Positions 9,899 to 19,681 of a stretch of DNA of 64,000 bases are shown in pieces. A program made the position numbers and the translations under genes. The notes beneath the pieces are model-generated. The model saw only the letters and a list, made by a program, of their open reading frames with translations. It searched no databases and was not told where the DNA came from. Each line of letters starts with the position of its first letter. Position 1 is the stretch's first letter. The stretch lies in the NCBI RefSeq assembly GCF_003853705.1, contig NZ_QTQI01000021.1, positions 62,001 through 126,000 of the forward strand. The letters run 5' to 3'. Source of the stretch: Burkholderia sp. Bp8992 (lineage in GTDB: Bacteria; Pseudomonadota; Gammaproteobacteria; Burkholderiales; Burkholderiaceae).

Positions 9899-10636
9899 GT
9901 GGTGGCGGTGAGCAGCACGCAGCGCACGCAATCGGTGAGCCTCGCTCGCTGGATTGCCTATGCGGGATCGGTGTTCGCGGGCGCGTGGCTCGCGACGCAG
10001 CTGTTCTATCTCGCGCAGATCGCGCTGTGGTCGTTCGTGAACCCGGGCTCGACCGCGTTCATGCGCACCGATGCGTGGTGGCTGTCGCGCGCGACGCCGC
10101 CCGCGCAGATCCAGCACCAGTGGGTGCCGTATGACCAGATCTCGCGCAACCTGAAGCGCGCGCTGATCGCCTCCGAAGACTCGACCTTCGCGACCAACAA
10201 CGGCTACGACGTCGACGCGATCCTGCAGGCGTGGGAGAAGAACAAGGCGCGCGGCAAGATCGTCGCGGGCGGCTCGACGATCACGCAGCAGCTCGCGCGC
10301 AACCTGTTCCTGTCGCGCGAGAAGAGCTACATCCGCAAGGGGCAGGAGCTCATCATCACGTGGATGCTCGAAGCGGTGCTCGACAAGGAGCGCATCTTCG
10401 AGATCTACCTGAATTCGGTCGAATGGGGCCGCGGCGTGTACGGCGCCGAGGCGGCCGCACGCTATTACTACAAGGTCCCCGCGAGCCGGCTCGGCGCGTG
10501 GCAGTCGGCGCGCCTCGCGGTGATGCTGCCGAAGCCGCGCTGGTTCGACGCGCATCGCGGCTCGGCCTACCAGGCGCAGCGCGCGGCGGTCATCGCGCGC
10601 CGGATGGGCACGGCCGAACTGCCGCAATCGGAGTGA
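9899..10636 (+). CDS. mtgA: Monofunctional biosynthetic peptidoglycan transglycosylase
   Basis: MtgA polymerises lipid II glycan strands at the inner membrane. The protein is 245 residues, with an N-terminal membrane anchor (about residues 17-45) and a GT51 domain containing [17 protein letters not shown] (catalytic Glu), [15 protein letters not shown], and [20 protein letters not shown]. No penicillin-binding transpeptidase domain follows, which makes it monofunctional. The start is GTG; three in-frame GTG codons lie at 9899, 9902 and 9908, and I chose the first because GGAG (9887-9890) is placed 8 bases upstream. It is the last gene of the mpl-to-mtgA block. Confidence 0.95.
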   Translation: MVAVSSTQRTQSVSLARWIAYAGSVFAGAWLATQLFYLAQIALWSFVNPGSTAFMRTDAWWLSRATPPAQIQHQWVPYDQISRNLKRALIASEDSTFATNNGYDVDAILQAWEKNKARGKIVAGGSTITQQLARNLFLSREKSYIRKGQELIITWMLEAVLDKERIFEIYLNSVEWGRGVYGAEAAARYYYKVPASRLGAWQSARLAVMLPKPRWFDAHRGSAYQAQRAAVIARRMGTAELPQSE

Positions 10637-11062
10637 GCGGCGCGAGCGCGCCGCCGCGTTGTCCGTTCCGATGCCCATGCGCCATTGGTGCACTGCAGCG
10701 CATTCGTGTCACGCGCATTTCGGGCCACATCCATTAGACGAATCCGTCTATTTCGTCTTGCTGATCAATTCTCGCGACCGTGCGAGTTTGTTCGCCGATA
10801 TGGCACGAAATCCGCCCTTTTTTAGTCGTCGCGGGTAAACGCGAAAGTCACTGAAAGCGACGTGAAATGCAACGTTTCACGATTCGAAGCATTCCTGAAA
10901 GGTGTGCGCCGCACCCTCCGCCAGCCAAATATTTCAAAATTTTTCAAAGCTGACGGGCTCGCGTATATTGGCCAGCGCCTCGGCTTATCGGCCGCAATCG
11001 AGGCGGGGGGCGGCTTATCCGGCTGCTCGACACAAAAAACATCCGAGAGAAGGAAAGCAACG
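10637..11062. other. Gene-free region between mtgA and the S10 peptidase
   Basis: No credible gene is seen here. A small hairpin TAGACG-AATC-CGTCTA (10735-10750) is followed by TTTCGTCTT and may end mtgA transcription. An A/T-rich stretch near 10929-10978, containing CAAATATTTCAAAATTTTTC and a TATATT hexamer, is the likely promoter region for the downstream lipoprotein. An A/G-rich ribosome site (GAGAGAAGGAAAG) lies just before the start at 11063. Confidence 0.5.
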
Positions 11063-12673
11063 ATGCCAGCGAGCAAAGCGAAGCTGTTGTTGGGGGTGGT
11101 GTTTTCTTCGCTGATTCTGACGGCCTGCAACGACGACGTGACATCGTCCGCTGCTGCGAGCGCCGACAATTCAGCCGATCCCGCCGCTCAGGTGGACAAG
11201 GCGTACAACGATCCCAATAGTTATTCGTCGAGCGCGACTGCGTCGCTCGATGCCTCCGCCGCGGTCGAAAAAGCGGCCGTCACGCATCATCAGATCACGC
11301 TGAACGGCAAGACGATCCGGTACACGGCCACGGCCGGCCACCTCGTCGCGCGCAACCCGCAGACGGGCGCGCCCGAAGCGTCGTTCTTCTACGTCGCCTA
11401 CACGGCCGACAACCAGCCGGCGGCGAAGCGGCCCGTGACGTTCCTGTACAACGGCGGCCCGGGCTCGGCCTCGGTGTGGCTGCACCTCGGCTCGTTCGGC
11501 CCGCGCCGGATCCAGACCGGCGACCCGAACGCGAACACGTCGACGTTCCCGTTCGTCGACAACCAGGAAAGCCTGCTCGACACGACCGACCTCGTGTTCG
11601 TCGATGCGATCGGCACGGGCTTCTCCGAAGCGATCGCGCCGAACACGAACCAGACGTTCTGGGGCGTCGACCAGGACGGCGGCGCGTTCCGTGATTTCGT
11701 CACGCGCTACCTGGCCGTGAACCAGCGCAGCGCTTCGCCGAAATACCTGTTCGGCGAATCGTACGGCACGCCGCGCACCGACGTGCTCGCGAACCTGCTC
11801 GAGACGGCCGGCGTGAAGCTCGACGGCGTCGTGCTGCAGTCGTCGATCCTGAACTACAACACGAACTGCGACATGGCGAGCGACTACATCGGCAACTCGA
11901 ACAACGGATCGAGCCCGGTGAGCTGCGCGGGCTTCGTGCCGTCGTACGGAACCGTCGGTGCGTACTACCAGCTCGACAATCCGAACCCGTCGAACCTGCC
12001 GCAGTATGCGGACCAGATGCGCCTGCTGACGGCCGGCAGCTACGCGCCCGCCGTGAACGCGTATCTCGCGAGCCATACGCCGCCGCCGCCGAACCTCGTC
12101 ACGACGATGGTGAATGCGACGGGCGTGAAGCAGTCGCTGTGGAATGCGGACTTCAACGTGGTCCCGACCTTCTTCGACAACAGCTTCCAGCTGTCGCTGG
12201 TCCCGGGCACGCTGATCGGCCGCTACGACGCGCGCGTGAACGTGCCGGTGTCGAGCCCGCTCGCGGCCGACGGCGATCCGTCGAGCTCGTTCATCACGAA
12301 GCCGTTCACCGACACGATCGGCAAGTACCTGCCGAACGAGCTGAAGTACACCGCGCAGTCGGCCTACTCGGTGAGCAGCAATGCGATCAACACGTGGGAC
12401 TGGACGCACGACGGGCTCGCGATGCCCGACACGATCCCCGACCTCGCCGCGGCGCTGACGCTGAATCCGCAACTGAAGGTGCTGTCGCTGAACGGGTATC
12501 ACGACATCGCGACGCCGTTCTACCAGACCGAGCTCGACCTCGCGCGGCTCGGGACGCAGCCGAACCTGACGATCAAGGACTATCAGGGCGGACACATGGT
12601 CTATCTCGACGATACGTCGCGTCCGCAGGAGAAAGCCGACCTCGTGACCTTCTACAACGCGGCCGCGCACTGA
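11063..12673 (+). CDS. S10 serine carboxypeptidase-family lipoprotein
   Basis: A 536-residue exported lipoprotein. The signal peptide ends in the lipobox LTAC (Cys about residue 22), so the protein is probably anchored to an outer or inner membrane. The S10 fold is shown by NGGPGSASVWLHLGSFGPR, by GESYGTPR with the nucleophile serine at residue 233, and by C-terminal SLNGYHDIATPF and YQGGHMVYLD, which supply the expected Asp and His of the triad. S10 enzymes trim C-terminal residues, often at acidic pH; bacterial substrates are mostly unknown. A strong ribosome site precedes the ATG. The downstream small EF-hand protein may share its transcript (84 bases apart). Confidence 0.92.
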   Translation: MPASKAKLLLGVVFSSLILTACNDDVTSSAAASADNSADPAAQVDKAYNDPNSYSSSATASLDASAAVEKAAVTHHQITLNGKTIRYTATAGHLVARNPQTGAPEASFFYVAYTADNQPAAKRPVTFLYNGGPGSASVWLHLGSFGPRRIQTGDPNANTSTFPFVDNQESLLDTTDLVFVDAIGTGFSEAIAPNTNQTFWGVDQDGGAFRDFVTRYLAVNQRSASPKYLFGESYGTPRTDVLANLLETAGVKLDGVVLQSSILNYNTNCDMASDYIGNSNNGSSPVSCAGFVPSYGTVGAYYQLDNPNPSNLPQYADQMRLLTAGSYAPAVNAYLASHTPPPPNLVTTMVNATGVKQSLWNADFNVVPTFFDNSFQLSLVPGTLIGRYDARVNVPVSSPLAADGDPSSSFITKPFTDTIGKYLPNELKYTAQSAYSVSSNAINTWDWTHDGLAMPDTIPDLAAALTLNPQLKVLSLNGYHDIATPFYQTELDLARLGTQPNLTIKDYQGGHMVYLDDTSRPQEKADLVTFYNAAAH

Positions 12674-12757
12674 TGCGATGTGCGAGGCCGGCGACGCGCG
12701 CCCGTGACGGCGCCGCTCGCCGGCCGTCGACGACCTCATTCCAGACTGGAGCCTGAT

Positions 12758-13159
12758 ATGAAGAAACGTTTCATCGTCGCTGCCGCGGCGCTTGCATGCG
12801 CCGGCGCCACAGCATCCGTATCCGCGTTCGCGCAGGCGAGCGACGCCGCCGCACCGGCGCGTGCGCGCCAGGCGCAGCTCGGCGATCCGTACGTGCCGCC
12901 GGCCGCGCGCAAGGCGACCGCCGGCACGCAGACGACGGGCGCCGCGCTGCACGCGCAGGTCGTGCGCAAGCTCGCGAGCCAGTTCAGCGCGGCCGACACG
13001 CAGAACACGGGTGCGATCACCGAGTCGCAGGCGCGGGCGGCCGGCCTCGGCTATGTCGCGAACCACTTCCGGCAGATCGATGCGGGCGGCAGCGGCCGCG
13101 TGTCGTTCGCGGACGTGCAGCGCTACATGCAGGCACGCAGCACGAGCACCCAGCAGTAA
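12758..13159 (+). CDS. Small exported EF-hand-domain protein
   Basis: A 133-residue protein with a clear Sec signal peptide (MKKRFIVAAAALACAGATAS, probable cleavage after SAFAQA near residue 27). Two EF-hand-like loops are visible: DTQNTGAITESQ and DAGGSGRVSFAD. Both keep the loop-starting Asp and central Gly but lack canonical acidic residues at several liganding positions (position 12 is Gln in the first), so calcium affinity may be weak. Such short periplasmic EF-hand proteins are common in Burkholderia but have no assigned role. It follows the S10 lipoprotein on the same strand. A 14-bp hairpin follows the stop. Confidence 0.85.
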   Translation: MKKRFIVAAAALACAGATASVSAFAQASDAAAPARARQAQLGDPYVPPAARKATAGTQTTGAALHAQVVRKLASQFSAADTQNTGAITESQARAAGLGYVANHFRQIDAGGSGRVSFADVQRYMQARSTSTQQ

Positions 13160-13508
13160 GCGCGGCGCGTCGTGAACAAACGGGGGCGGAACCTGCGGCA
13201 CGGCGGGTTCCGCCCCCGTGCTCATGGCGCGGCCGTTGCGTCGCGCTCCTGGCCGGTTTTCGCCGAATTCTCATTATCTGGACAACGCACTCAAATATTG
13301 GAGACGAGTGCGTGCGCTCCTACAATCCGAAGCACATCGACAGCTTCGGACCCACGCATCGCGCGGCGCCCGTCGCACACGGAGACACCTTCCATGAAGT
13401 TCGCCGGGCGCTTTACTCGGTGCATCGACCGCCGCCACGCCGCAGCACGGGACCTCGTTCCGGCGCCGCGCGGATGGCTTCACCGATTCCGTTGAAGAAG
13501 CCCGTTCC
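13160..13508. other. Gene-poor region upstream of the IclR regulator
   Basis: The first 60 bases hold the hairpin described at 13180. Beyond this, an A/T-richer segment around 13266-13310 (TTCTCATTATCTGGACAACG) may carry the regulator's promoter. A 33-codon open frame at 13394-13495 with GGAG nine bases before its ATG ends 13 bases before the regulator; it could be a leader peptide but has no recognisable family. Confidence 0.45.
13180..13219. terminator. Strong hairpin after the EF-hand gene, no U-tract
   Basis: ACGGGGGCGGAACC (13180-13193) pairs perfectly with GGTTCCGCCCCCGT (13206-13219) around a 12-base loop. A 14-bp G/C-rich stem 20 bases after the stop is probably a transcription stop or RNA 3'-end stabiliser, but the plus strand has no T-run after it (the minus strand has only TTTGTT), so the terminator label is tentative. 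Confidence 0.55.
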
Positions 13509-14408
13509 ATGACCAAGATGCCCGATTCCCTTGCCCTCGACGCCCGGCGCGCGACGCCGGACGATGTATCGCTGACCGACAGCATCGGCGCGACCAGCAC
13601 GCCGCTCGATCTCGCCGCGCAGCAGGCCGGCACGCAGACGCTGCTGCGCGGCCTCGCGATCCTCGAGGCGATCGCGAACGGCGCGCGCGACATGCGGGCG
13701 ATCGGCGCGGCGCTCGGCACGACGCGCAGCACGACGCACCGTCTCGTCAGCAGCCTCGTGCAGGCGCGCTACCTGCGCCAGGTGCAGGGCGGCTACCTGC
13801 TCGGCCCGAAGCTGATCGAGCTCGGCACGATCGCGCTGGAGCAGATGCCGCTCACCGCGGTGGCGCGGCCGCATCTCGAAGCGCTCGCGGAAGCGACGCT
13901 CGACACGATCCACCTCGGCGTGCGCGACGGCGACGACGTGCTGTACATCGACAAGATTCCCGGCACGCGCGGCCTCGAGATGCGCTCGCGCGTCGGCCAC
14001 CGGATGCCGCTCGCGTCGACCGGCATCGGCAAGGCGATGATGCTCGACCTCGATCCCGACCTGTGGCGCTCGCTGTTCGAAGCCGCGCGGCGCGCGCTGG
14101 CCGGCGTCAATTTCAAGCCCGACAACCGGCCCGAGACGAACGCGTTCCTGCAGCGCATGGCCCATTACGCGGCCGGCGGCTATACGTTCGACCTCGAGGA
14201 GAACGAGGCGTCGATCCGCTGCGTTGCCGCACCGATCCGCGATGCGTCGGGTGCGGTCGTCGCGGCCGTGTCGGTCGCCAGCACCATTCCGTACATGCCG
14301 CACGACCGGATGGACGAACTGATTCCGCTCGTGCAGCGCGAAGCGCGAGCCATTTCCGCGGAACTGGGCTGGAGCCCGCCGCAGGGTACCCGCAGGATCA
14401 AACGATGA
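13509..14408 (+). CDS. IclR-family transcriptional regulator of the galactose/arabinose genes
   Basis: A 299-residue regulator. After a roughly 45-residue N-terminal extension, the winged helix (TLLRGLAILEAIANGARDMRAIGAALG) binds DNA, and the C-terminal IclR effector domain includes LASTGIGKAMM and SIRCVAAPIRDASG. Members of this family sense sugar-acid intermediates such as 2-keto-3-deoxygluconate; here the linkage to dgoK-dgoA suggests a KDGal or KDPGal-type signal, which is inference. The stop overlaps the dgoK start (ATGA), so it is cotranscribed with the pathway genes. A second in-frame ATG lies three codons in; the start is therefore uncertain by a few residues. Confidence 0.9.
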   Translation: MTKMPDSLALDARRATPDDVSLTDSIGATSTPLDLAAQQAGTQTLLRGLAILEAIANGARDMRAIGAALGTTRSTTHRLVSSLVQARYLRQVQGGYLLGPKLIELGTIALEQMPLTAVARPHLEALAEATLDTIHLGVRDGDDVLYIDKIPGTRGLEMRSRVGHRMPLASTGIGKAMMLDLDPDLWRSLFEAARRALAGVNFKPDNRPETNAFLQRMAHYAAGGYTFDLEENEASIRCVAAPIRDASGAVVAAVSVASTIPYMPHDRMDELIPLVQREARAISAELGWSPPQGTRRIKR

Positions 14409-15430
14409 CCACTTCGACCCGGCCCGTTCCGGTTGCCAGCACCGCCGCCCCGTCGCTGATCGCGCTCGACTGGGGTACGACGTCGCTGCGCGCTTACCTG
14501 TACGACGCGCACGGCGCGCTGCTCGACACGCGCAGCCGCGCGGCGGGCGTCATGCATGTGCCGGGCGGCGGCGCGCGCGCGTTCGACGCCGTGTTCGAGG
14601 AAGCATGCGGCGACTGGCTCGACCGCACGCCCGGCCTGCCGGTGCTCGCCGCCGGGATGGTCGGCAGCGCGCAGGGCTGGCGCGAGGCGCCGTACGTCGC
14701 CGTGCCGGCCGGTGCCAACGCACTCGTCGCGGGCCTCATCACGGTGACGACGTCGCGCGGCGCGACGGTCTCGATCGTGCCGGGCGTGATCGCGACGGGC
14801 GAACTGCCCGACGTGATGCGCGGCGAAGAAACGCAGATATTCGGTGCACTCGCGAGCGATCCCACGCTTGGCGCCGATCGTTCAGGGGTACTGATCGGCT
14901 TGCCGGGCACGCATGCGAAATGGGCGTGGGTGAAGGACGGGTTGATCGAGCGTTTCCAGACCTTCATGACGGGCGAGCTGTTCGCGGTGCTGCGCGACCA
15001 CACGATCCTCGGCCGCACGATGCGCGCGGGCGCTTCGCCGGATCGCGACGCGTTCGTGCGCGGCGTGTCGGTCGCGCGCGGCGCGCAGCGCACGGGGCTG
15101 CTCGCGACGATCTTCAGCACGCGCACGCTGGGGCTGACCGACCGGCTTGCGCCCGACGCGCAGGGCGACTACCTGTCCGGCCTGCTGATCGGCCATGAGC
15201 TCAACGCGCTCGACGCGATGCTCGCGGAGCGCGGCATCGCGCTCGCGGACCAGCCGCTGCTGCTGATCGGCGACGACGGCTTGTGTTCGCGCTACGTCGA
15301 TGCGCTCCAGGTATTCGGCCATGCGCATGCGCGTGTCGCCGCGCATGCGACCGAGCTCGGCCTGTGGCGGATCGCGTCGCGCGCCGGGCTCGTGCGCGCG
15401 GACGGCGAGCCCGTCTGCGCCGACCAATGA
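14405..15430 (+). CDS. dgoK: 2-dehydro-3-deoxygalactonokinase
   Basis: DgoK phosphorylates 2-keto-3-deoxygalactonate at the 6 position in the De Ley-Doudoroff pathway. The 341-residue protein starts with a phosphate-binding motif IALDWGTTSLRAYLYD and contains PVLAAGMVGSAQGWREAPYV and GVLIGLPGTHAKWAWV, typical for this sugar-kinase family. Its ATG overlaps the stop of the IclR regulator and dgoA begins 22 bases after its stop, so the three are one operon. Galactonate dehydratase (DgoD), which would make the substrate, is not in this window. Confidence 0.94.
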   Translation: MTTSTRPVPVASTAAPSLIALDWGTTSLRAYLYDAHGALLDTRSRAAGVMHVPGGGARAFDAVFEEACGDWLDRTPGLPVLAAGMVGSAQGWREAPYVAVPAGANALVAGLITVTTSRGATVSIVPGVIATGELPDVMRGEETQIFGALASDPTLGADRSGVLIGLPGTHAKWAWVKDGLIERFQTFMTGELFAVLRDHTILGRTMRAGASPDRDAFVRGVSVARGAQRTGLLATIFSTRTLGLTDRLAPDAQGDYLSGLLIGHELNALDAMLAERGIALADQPLLLIGDDGLCSRYVDALQVFGHAHARVAAHATELGLWRIASRAGLVRADGEPVCADQ

Positions 15431-15452
15431 ACTGCTTGCAGAGGAAACTTCG

Positions 15453-16130
15453 ATGCCGTCCGACCTGACATTGCCCGCGCCGTACACGCCCCACGCCGCA
15501 TTGATGCGTGCGTTCGATGCGTGTCCGCTGATCGCGATCATGCGCGGCATCACGCCCGCCGAAGCGGCCGACCATGGCCGTGCGCTGTATGAAGCCGGGT
15601 TCCGGATCGTCGAGGTGCCGCTCAACTCGCCGGATCCGTTCGACAGCATCGCGGCGCTGCGGCGCGCATTGCCCGACGACATGATCGTCGGCGCGGGCAC
15701 CGTGCTGCGTGCCGAGTATGTCGACCGCGTGCAGGATGCGGGCGGCGCGCTGATCGTGATGCCGCACAGCGACGCGGCCGTGATCCGCCGCGCGCGCGAG
15801 CGCGGCCTCGCGAGCGCACCGGGCGTCGCGACGCCGACCGAAGCGTTCGCGGCACTCGCGAACGGTGCCGACGTGTTGAAGATGTTCCCTGCCGAACAGC
15901 TCGGCGTGGTGGTCGTGAAGGCGTGGCGCGCGGTGATCGACCGTGCCGTGCCGCTGATCCCGGTCGGCGGGATTTCGCCCGACAACATGGAGCCGTTCCT
16001 CAGCGCCGGCGCGAACGGCTTCGGGCTCGGCTCGGCGCTGTACCGGCCCGGCCAGTCGGCCGACACGACGGCGGCGAACGCACGCGCGTTCCAGGCCGGC
16101 CTGCGCGTCGCGCGCGGCGGAGCGGCATGA
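15453..16130 (+). CDS. dgoA: 2-dehydro-3-deoxy-6-phosphogalactonate aldolase
   Basis: This class I aldolase splits KDPGal into pyruvate and glyceraldehyde 3-phosphate. The 225-residue protein shows PLIAIMRGITPAEA (conserved Glu/Arg region), the sequence VGAGTVLRAEYVDRVQDAG, and DVLKMFPAEQLG, in which the lysine forms the Schiff base. It differs from the Eda protein at 61425, which lies with edd. The stop overlaps the next gene's ATG (ATGA). The start was chosen at 15453 because GAGGAAAC lies just upstream and the family begins at this point. Confidence 0.94.
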   Translation: MPSDLTLPAPYTPHAALMRAFDACPLIAIMRGITPAEAADHGRALYEAGFRIVEVPLNSPDPFDSIAALRRALPDDMIVGAGTVLRAEYVDRVQDAGGALIVMPHSDAAVIRRARERGLASAPGVATPTEAFAALANGADVLKMFPAEQLGVVVVKAWRAVIDRAVPLIPVGGISPDNMEPFLSAGANGFGLGSALYRPGQSADTTAANARAFQAGLRVARGGAA

Positions 16131-16909
16131 TGGGCCGCCTCGCGGGCAAGGTCGCGATGGTGACGGGCGCGGGCCGCGGCATCGGCGCCGCGATCGCCCG
16201 CGCGTTCGTTCGCGAGGGCGCGGCCGTCGCGCTCGTCGATCTCGACTTCCCGCAGGCGCAGCACACGGCCGCCGCGATTGCACGCGAATTCGACGGCGCG
16301 CGCGTGCTGCCGCTGCAGGCCGACGTCGCGCGGCAGGATGCGGTGCGCGATGCGCTCGCCCAGGCCGAAGCGGCGTTCGGCCCGCTCGACGTGCTCGTGA
16401 ACAACGCGGGCATCAACGTGTTCGCCGATCCGCTGACGATGACCGACGACGACTGGCGCCGCTGCTTCGCGGTCGATCTCGACGGCGTGTGGCACGGCTG
16501 CCGCGCGGCGCTGGAAGGGATGGTCGAGCGCGGTCGCGGCAGCATCGTGAACATCGCGTCGACGCATGCATTCAGGATCATCCCGGGCTGCTTTCCGTAC
16601 CCGGTCGCGAAGCACGGCGTGCTTGGTCTCACGCGTGCGCTCGGCATCGAATACGCGGCGCGCAACGTGCGCGTGAACGCGATCGCGCCGGGCTACATCG
16701 AGACGCAGCTCACGCGCGACTGGTGGGACGCGCAGCCCGACCCGGCTGCCGCGCGCGCCGAGACGCTCGCGCTGCAGCCGATGAAGCGGATCGGCAGGCC
16801 GGAGGAGGTCGCGATGACGGCCGTGTTTCTGGCGTCCGACGAGGCGCCGTTCATCAATGCCGCATGCATCACCGTCGACGGCGGGCGTGCGGCGCTGTAC
16901 CACGACTGA
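16127..16909 (+). CDS. Short-chain dehydrogenase/reductase in the galactose operon
   Basis: An NAD(P)-dependent SDR of 260 residues. The cofactor motif TGAGRGIGAAIA is at about residue 13, NNAGIN follows, and the catalytic Ser-Tyr-Lys are in NIASTHAF and the YPVAKHG segment, with APGYIET after. It starts in an ATGA overlap with dgoA (two adjacent ATG codons at 16127 and 16130). Its position between dgoA and the sugar transporter genes suggests an aldose or aldonate dehydrogenase step, but the SDR at 20722 is the better candidate for the sugar 1-dehydrogenase, so the substrate here is unassigned. Confidence 0.88.
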   Translation: MMGRLAGKVAMVTGAGRGIGAAIARAFVREGAAVALVDLDFPQAQHTAAAIAREFDGARVLPLQADVARQDAVRDALAQAEAAFGPLDVLVNNAGINVFADPLTMTDDDWRRCFAVDLDGVWHGCRAALEGMVERGRGSIVNIASTHAFRIIPGCFPYPVAKHGVLGLTRALGIEYAARNVRVNAIAPGYIETQLTRDWWDAQPDPAAARAETLALQPMKRIGRPEEVAMTAVFLASDEAPFINAACITVDGGRAALYHD

Positions 16910-17012
16910 CGCAACGATTCGAAAGACCGCAACGTGCGACGGCCGCGCGCACGCTGCGTCGAAACCAACAAGCGGCTGCATCCTGTTCGATGAAAACAAG
17001 GAGACACTGGAG

Positions 17013-18008
17013 ATGAAACGCAGAACGTTCGTAACGCTGGCCGCTGCGGCGGCGGTGGTGATGGGCAGCCCGGTCGCGCATGCGGCCGACCCGGTCAAGA
17101 TCGGCTTCCTGGTGAAGCAGCCGGAAGAGCCGTGGTTCCAGGACGAGTGGAAATTCGCCGAGATCGCCGCGAAGCAGAAGGGCTTCACGCTCGTGAAGAT
17201 CGGCGCGCCGTCCGGCGAGAAGGTGATGAGCGCGATCGACAACCTGTCCGCGCAGAAGGCGCAGGGCTTCATCATCTGCACGCCCGACGTGAAGCTCGGG
17301 CCGGGCATCGTCGCGAAGGCGAAGTCGCACAACCTGAAGATGATGACGGTCGACGACCGCCTCGTCGACGGCGCGGGCAAGCCGATCGAGTCGGTGCCGC
17401 ACATGGGGATCTCCGCATACAACATCGGCAAGCAGGTCGGCGACGGCATCGCGGCCGAGATCAAGAAGCGCGGCTGGGACATGAAGGACGTCGGCGCGAT
17501 CGACATCACCTACGAGCAGCTGCCGACCGCACACGACCGCACGAGCGGCGCGACCGACGCGCTGGTGGCCGCCGGCTTCCCGAAGGCGAACGTGATCGCG
17601 GCGCCGCAGGCGAAGACCGACACGGAAAACGCGTTCAACGCGGCGAACATCGCGCTCACGAAGAACCCGCAGTTCAAGCACTGGGTGGCGTACGGCCTGA
17701 ACGACGAGGCCGTGCTCGGCGCGGTGCGCGCGGCCGAAGGGCGCGGCTTCAAGGCCGACAACATGATCGGCATCGGCATCGGCGGTTCCGATTCGGCGCT
17801 GAACGAGTTCAAGAAGCCGCAGCCGACGGGCTTCTACGGCACCGTGATCATCAGCCCGAAGCGCCACGGCGAGGAAACCTCGGACCTGATGTACGCGTGG
17901 ATCACGCAGGGCAAGGCACCGCCGGCGCTGACGCTGACGACCGGCATGCTCGCGACGCGCGACAACGTGTCGAAGGTGCGCGACGAGATGGGGCTCGCGT
18001 CGAAGTAA
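17013..18008 (+). CDS. araF: Periplasmic L-arabinose/galactose-binding protein of an ABC transporter
   Basis: This 331-residue protein binds the sugar in the periplasm and hands it to AraGH. A Sec signal peptide ([18 protein letters not shown], cleavage near AHA-AD) precedes a type I periplasmic binding fold. The sequence [21 protein letters not shown] and the end [16 protein letters not shown] resemble AraF of E. coli closely. Given the surrounding dgoK/dgoA genes, D-galactose, which shares L-arabinose stereochemistry at C2-C4, is a likely second ligand; that is inference. A ribosome site (AAGGAGACACTGGAG) precedes the ATG. Confidence 0.93.
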   Translation: MKRRTFVTLAAAAAVVMGSPVAHAADPVKIGFLVKQPEEPWFQDEWKFAEIAAKQKGFTLVKIGAPSGEKVMSAIDNLSAQKAQGFIICTPDVKLGPGIVAKAKSHNLKMMTVDDRLVDGAGKPIESVPHMGISAYNIGKQVGDGIAAEIKKRGWDMKDVGAIDITYEQLPTAHDRTSGATDALVAAGFPKANVIAAPQAKTDTENAFNAANIALTKNPQFKHWVAYGLNDEAVLGAVRAAEGRGFKADNMIGIGIGGSDSALNEFKKPQPTGFYGTVIISPKRHGEETSDLMYAWITQGKAPPALTLTTGMLATRDNVSKVRDEMGLASK

Positions 18009-18081
18009 GCGGCCCGCCGGCTGCCGCGGCGATGCGGCGGCCGGCGGTCGATCGATTCGGAAGCAGGGAGAGGGAGACGAC

Positions 18082-19593
18082 GTGTCAGCGGCACTGCGTT
18101 TTGACAATATCGGCAAGGTATTCCCCGGCGTGCGCGCACTCGACGGCATTTCGTTCGACGTGCATGCGGGCGAGGTGCATGGCCTGATGGGCGAGAACGG
18201 CGCGGGCAAATCGACGCTGCTGAAGATTCTCGGCGGCGAATACCAGCCCGATGCGGGCAGCGTGCTGGTCGACGGCCAGCCCGTGCAGTTCGCGAATGCG
18301 GCCGCGTCGATCGCGGCCGGCATCGCGGTGATTCACCAGGAGCTGCAGTACGTGCCCGACCTGACGGTCGCGGAAAACCTGCTGCTCGGCCGCCTGCCGA
18401 ACGCGTTCGGCTGGGTGAGGAAGCGCGAGGCGAAGCGCTACGTGCGCGAGCGGCTCGCGGCGATGGGCGTCGATCTCGATCCCGACGCGAAGCTCGGGCG
18501 GCTGTCGATCGCGCAGCGGCAGATGGTCGAGATCTGCAAGGCGCTGATGCGCAATGCGCGCGTGATCGCGCTCGACGAACCGACGAGCTCGCTGTCGCAT
18601 CGCGAGACCGAGGTGCTGTTCAAGCTCGTCGACGACCTGCGTGCGCAGGGGCGCGCGCTGATCTACATCTCGCACCGGATGGACGAGATCTACCGGCTCT
18701 GCAACGCGTGCACGATCTTCCGCGACGGGCGCAAGATCGCGTCGCACGAGTCGCTCGCCGACGTGCCGCGCGAACGGCTCGTCGCCGAGATGGTCGGGCG
18801 CGAGATTTCGGATATCTATCATTACGCGCCGCGCACGCTCGGCGACGTGCGATTCTCCGCCGAAGGCATCGACGGCCATGCGCTGCGCGAACCCGCGAGC
18901 TTCTCGGTGCGCGCGGGCGAGATCGTCGGCTTCTTCGGGCTGGTGGGCGCGGGCCGCAGCGAGCTGATGCGGCTCGTATACGGCGCGGACCACCGGCGCG
19001 CGGGCGTGCTGACGCTCGACGGCGCGCGCATCGACGTGAAGCGCACCGGCGACGCGATCCGCCACGGCATCGTGCTGTGCCCCGAGGACCGCAAGGAAGA
19101 GGGGATCATCGCGATCGCGTCGGTCGCGGAGAACATCAACATCAGCTGCCGCCGCCATTCGCTGCGCGCGGGGCTGTTCATCAACCGCAAGGCCGAAAGC
19201 GAAACGGCCGACCGCTTCATCCAGCGGCTGAAGATCAAGACGCCGAACCGGCGCCAGAAGATCCGCTTCCTGTCGGGCGGCAACCAGCAGAAGGCGATCC
19301 TGTCGCGCTGGCTCGCCGAGCCCGACCTGAAGGTCGTGATCCTCGACGAGCCGACGCGCGGGATCGACGTCGGTGCGAAGCACGAGATCTACGACGTGAT
19401 CTACCGGCTCGCGGAGCGCGGCTGCGCGATCGTGATGGTGTCGTCGGAACTCCCGGAAGTGCTCGGCGTGTCCGACCGCATCGTCGTGATGCGCGAAGGC
19501 CGGATCGCCGGCGAGCTGCCGCGCGAACAGGCGAACGAACACGCGGTGCTGAACCTCGCGCTGCCGCAGACGAGCGCGGTCGAGGCGGCCTGA
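18082..19593 (+). CDS. araG: Arabinose/galactose ABC transporter ATP-binding protein
   Basis: Double ABC ATPase of 503 residues from a GTG start preceded by GGGAGAGGGAGACGAC. The N-terminal domain has [16 protein letters not shown] (Walker A), [11 protein letters not shown] in place of the canonical signature, and [12 protein letters not shown] (Walker B); the C-terminal domain has a divergent Walker A region ([18 protein letters not shown]), [11 protein letters not shown] and [14 protein letters not shown]. This two-domain pattern is that of monosaccharide CUT2-family ATPases. It lies between araF and araH with 73 and 88 base gaps, consistent with a single transcript. Confidence 0.96.
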   Translation: MSAALRFDNIGKVFPGVRALDGISFDVHAGEVHGLMGENGAGKSTLLKILGGEYQPDAGSVLVDGQPVQFANAAASIAAGIAVIHQELQYVPDLTVAENLLLGRLPNAFGWVRKREAKRYVRERLAAMGVDLDPDAKLGRLSIAQRQMVEICKALMRNARVIALDEPTSSLSHRETEVLFKLVDDLRAQGRALIYISHRMDEIYRLCNACTIFRDGRKIASHESLADVPRERLVAEMVGREISDIYHYAPRTLGDVRFSAEGIDGHALREPASFSVRAGEIVGFFGLVGAGRSELMRLVYGADHRRAGVLTLDGARIDVKRTGDAIRHGIVLCPEDRKEEGIIAIASVAENINISCRRHSLRAGLFINRKAESETADRFIQRLKIKTPNRRQKIRFLSGGNQQKAILSRWLAEPDLKVVILDEPTRGIDVGAKHEIYDVIYRLAERGCAIVMVSSELPEVLGVSDRIVVMREGRIAGELPREQANEHAVLNLALPQTSAVEAA

Positions 19594-19681
19594 CGCGACC
19601 GCCTACGTCCGGATAAGCCCGGGACATTCGAATCGAACACGCGCGGCGCGGGCCGCGCGATGCAGGAGCAGGAGACACACC

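Noticed and set aside
11171-13225. 684-codon minus-strand frame opposite the S10 peptidase
   Set aside because: Low complexity, no domain, opposite a clear S10 protein.
14882-17509. 875-codon minus-strand frame opposite dgoK, dgoA, SDR and araF
   Set aside because: Spans several genes with strong family matches; an artefact of G+C-rich third positions.
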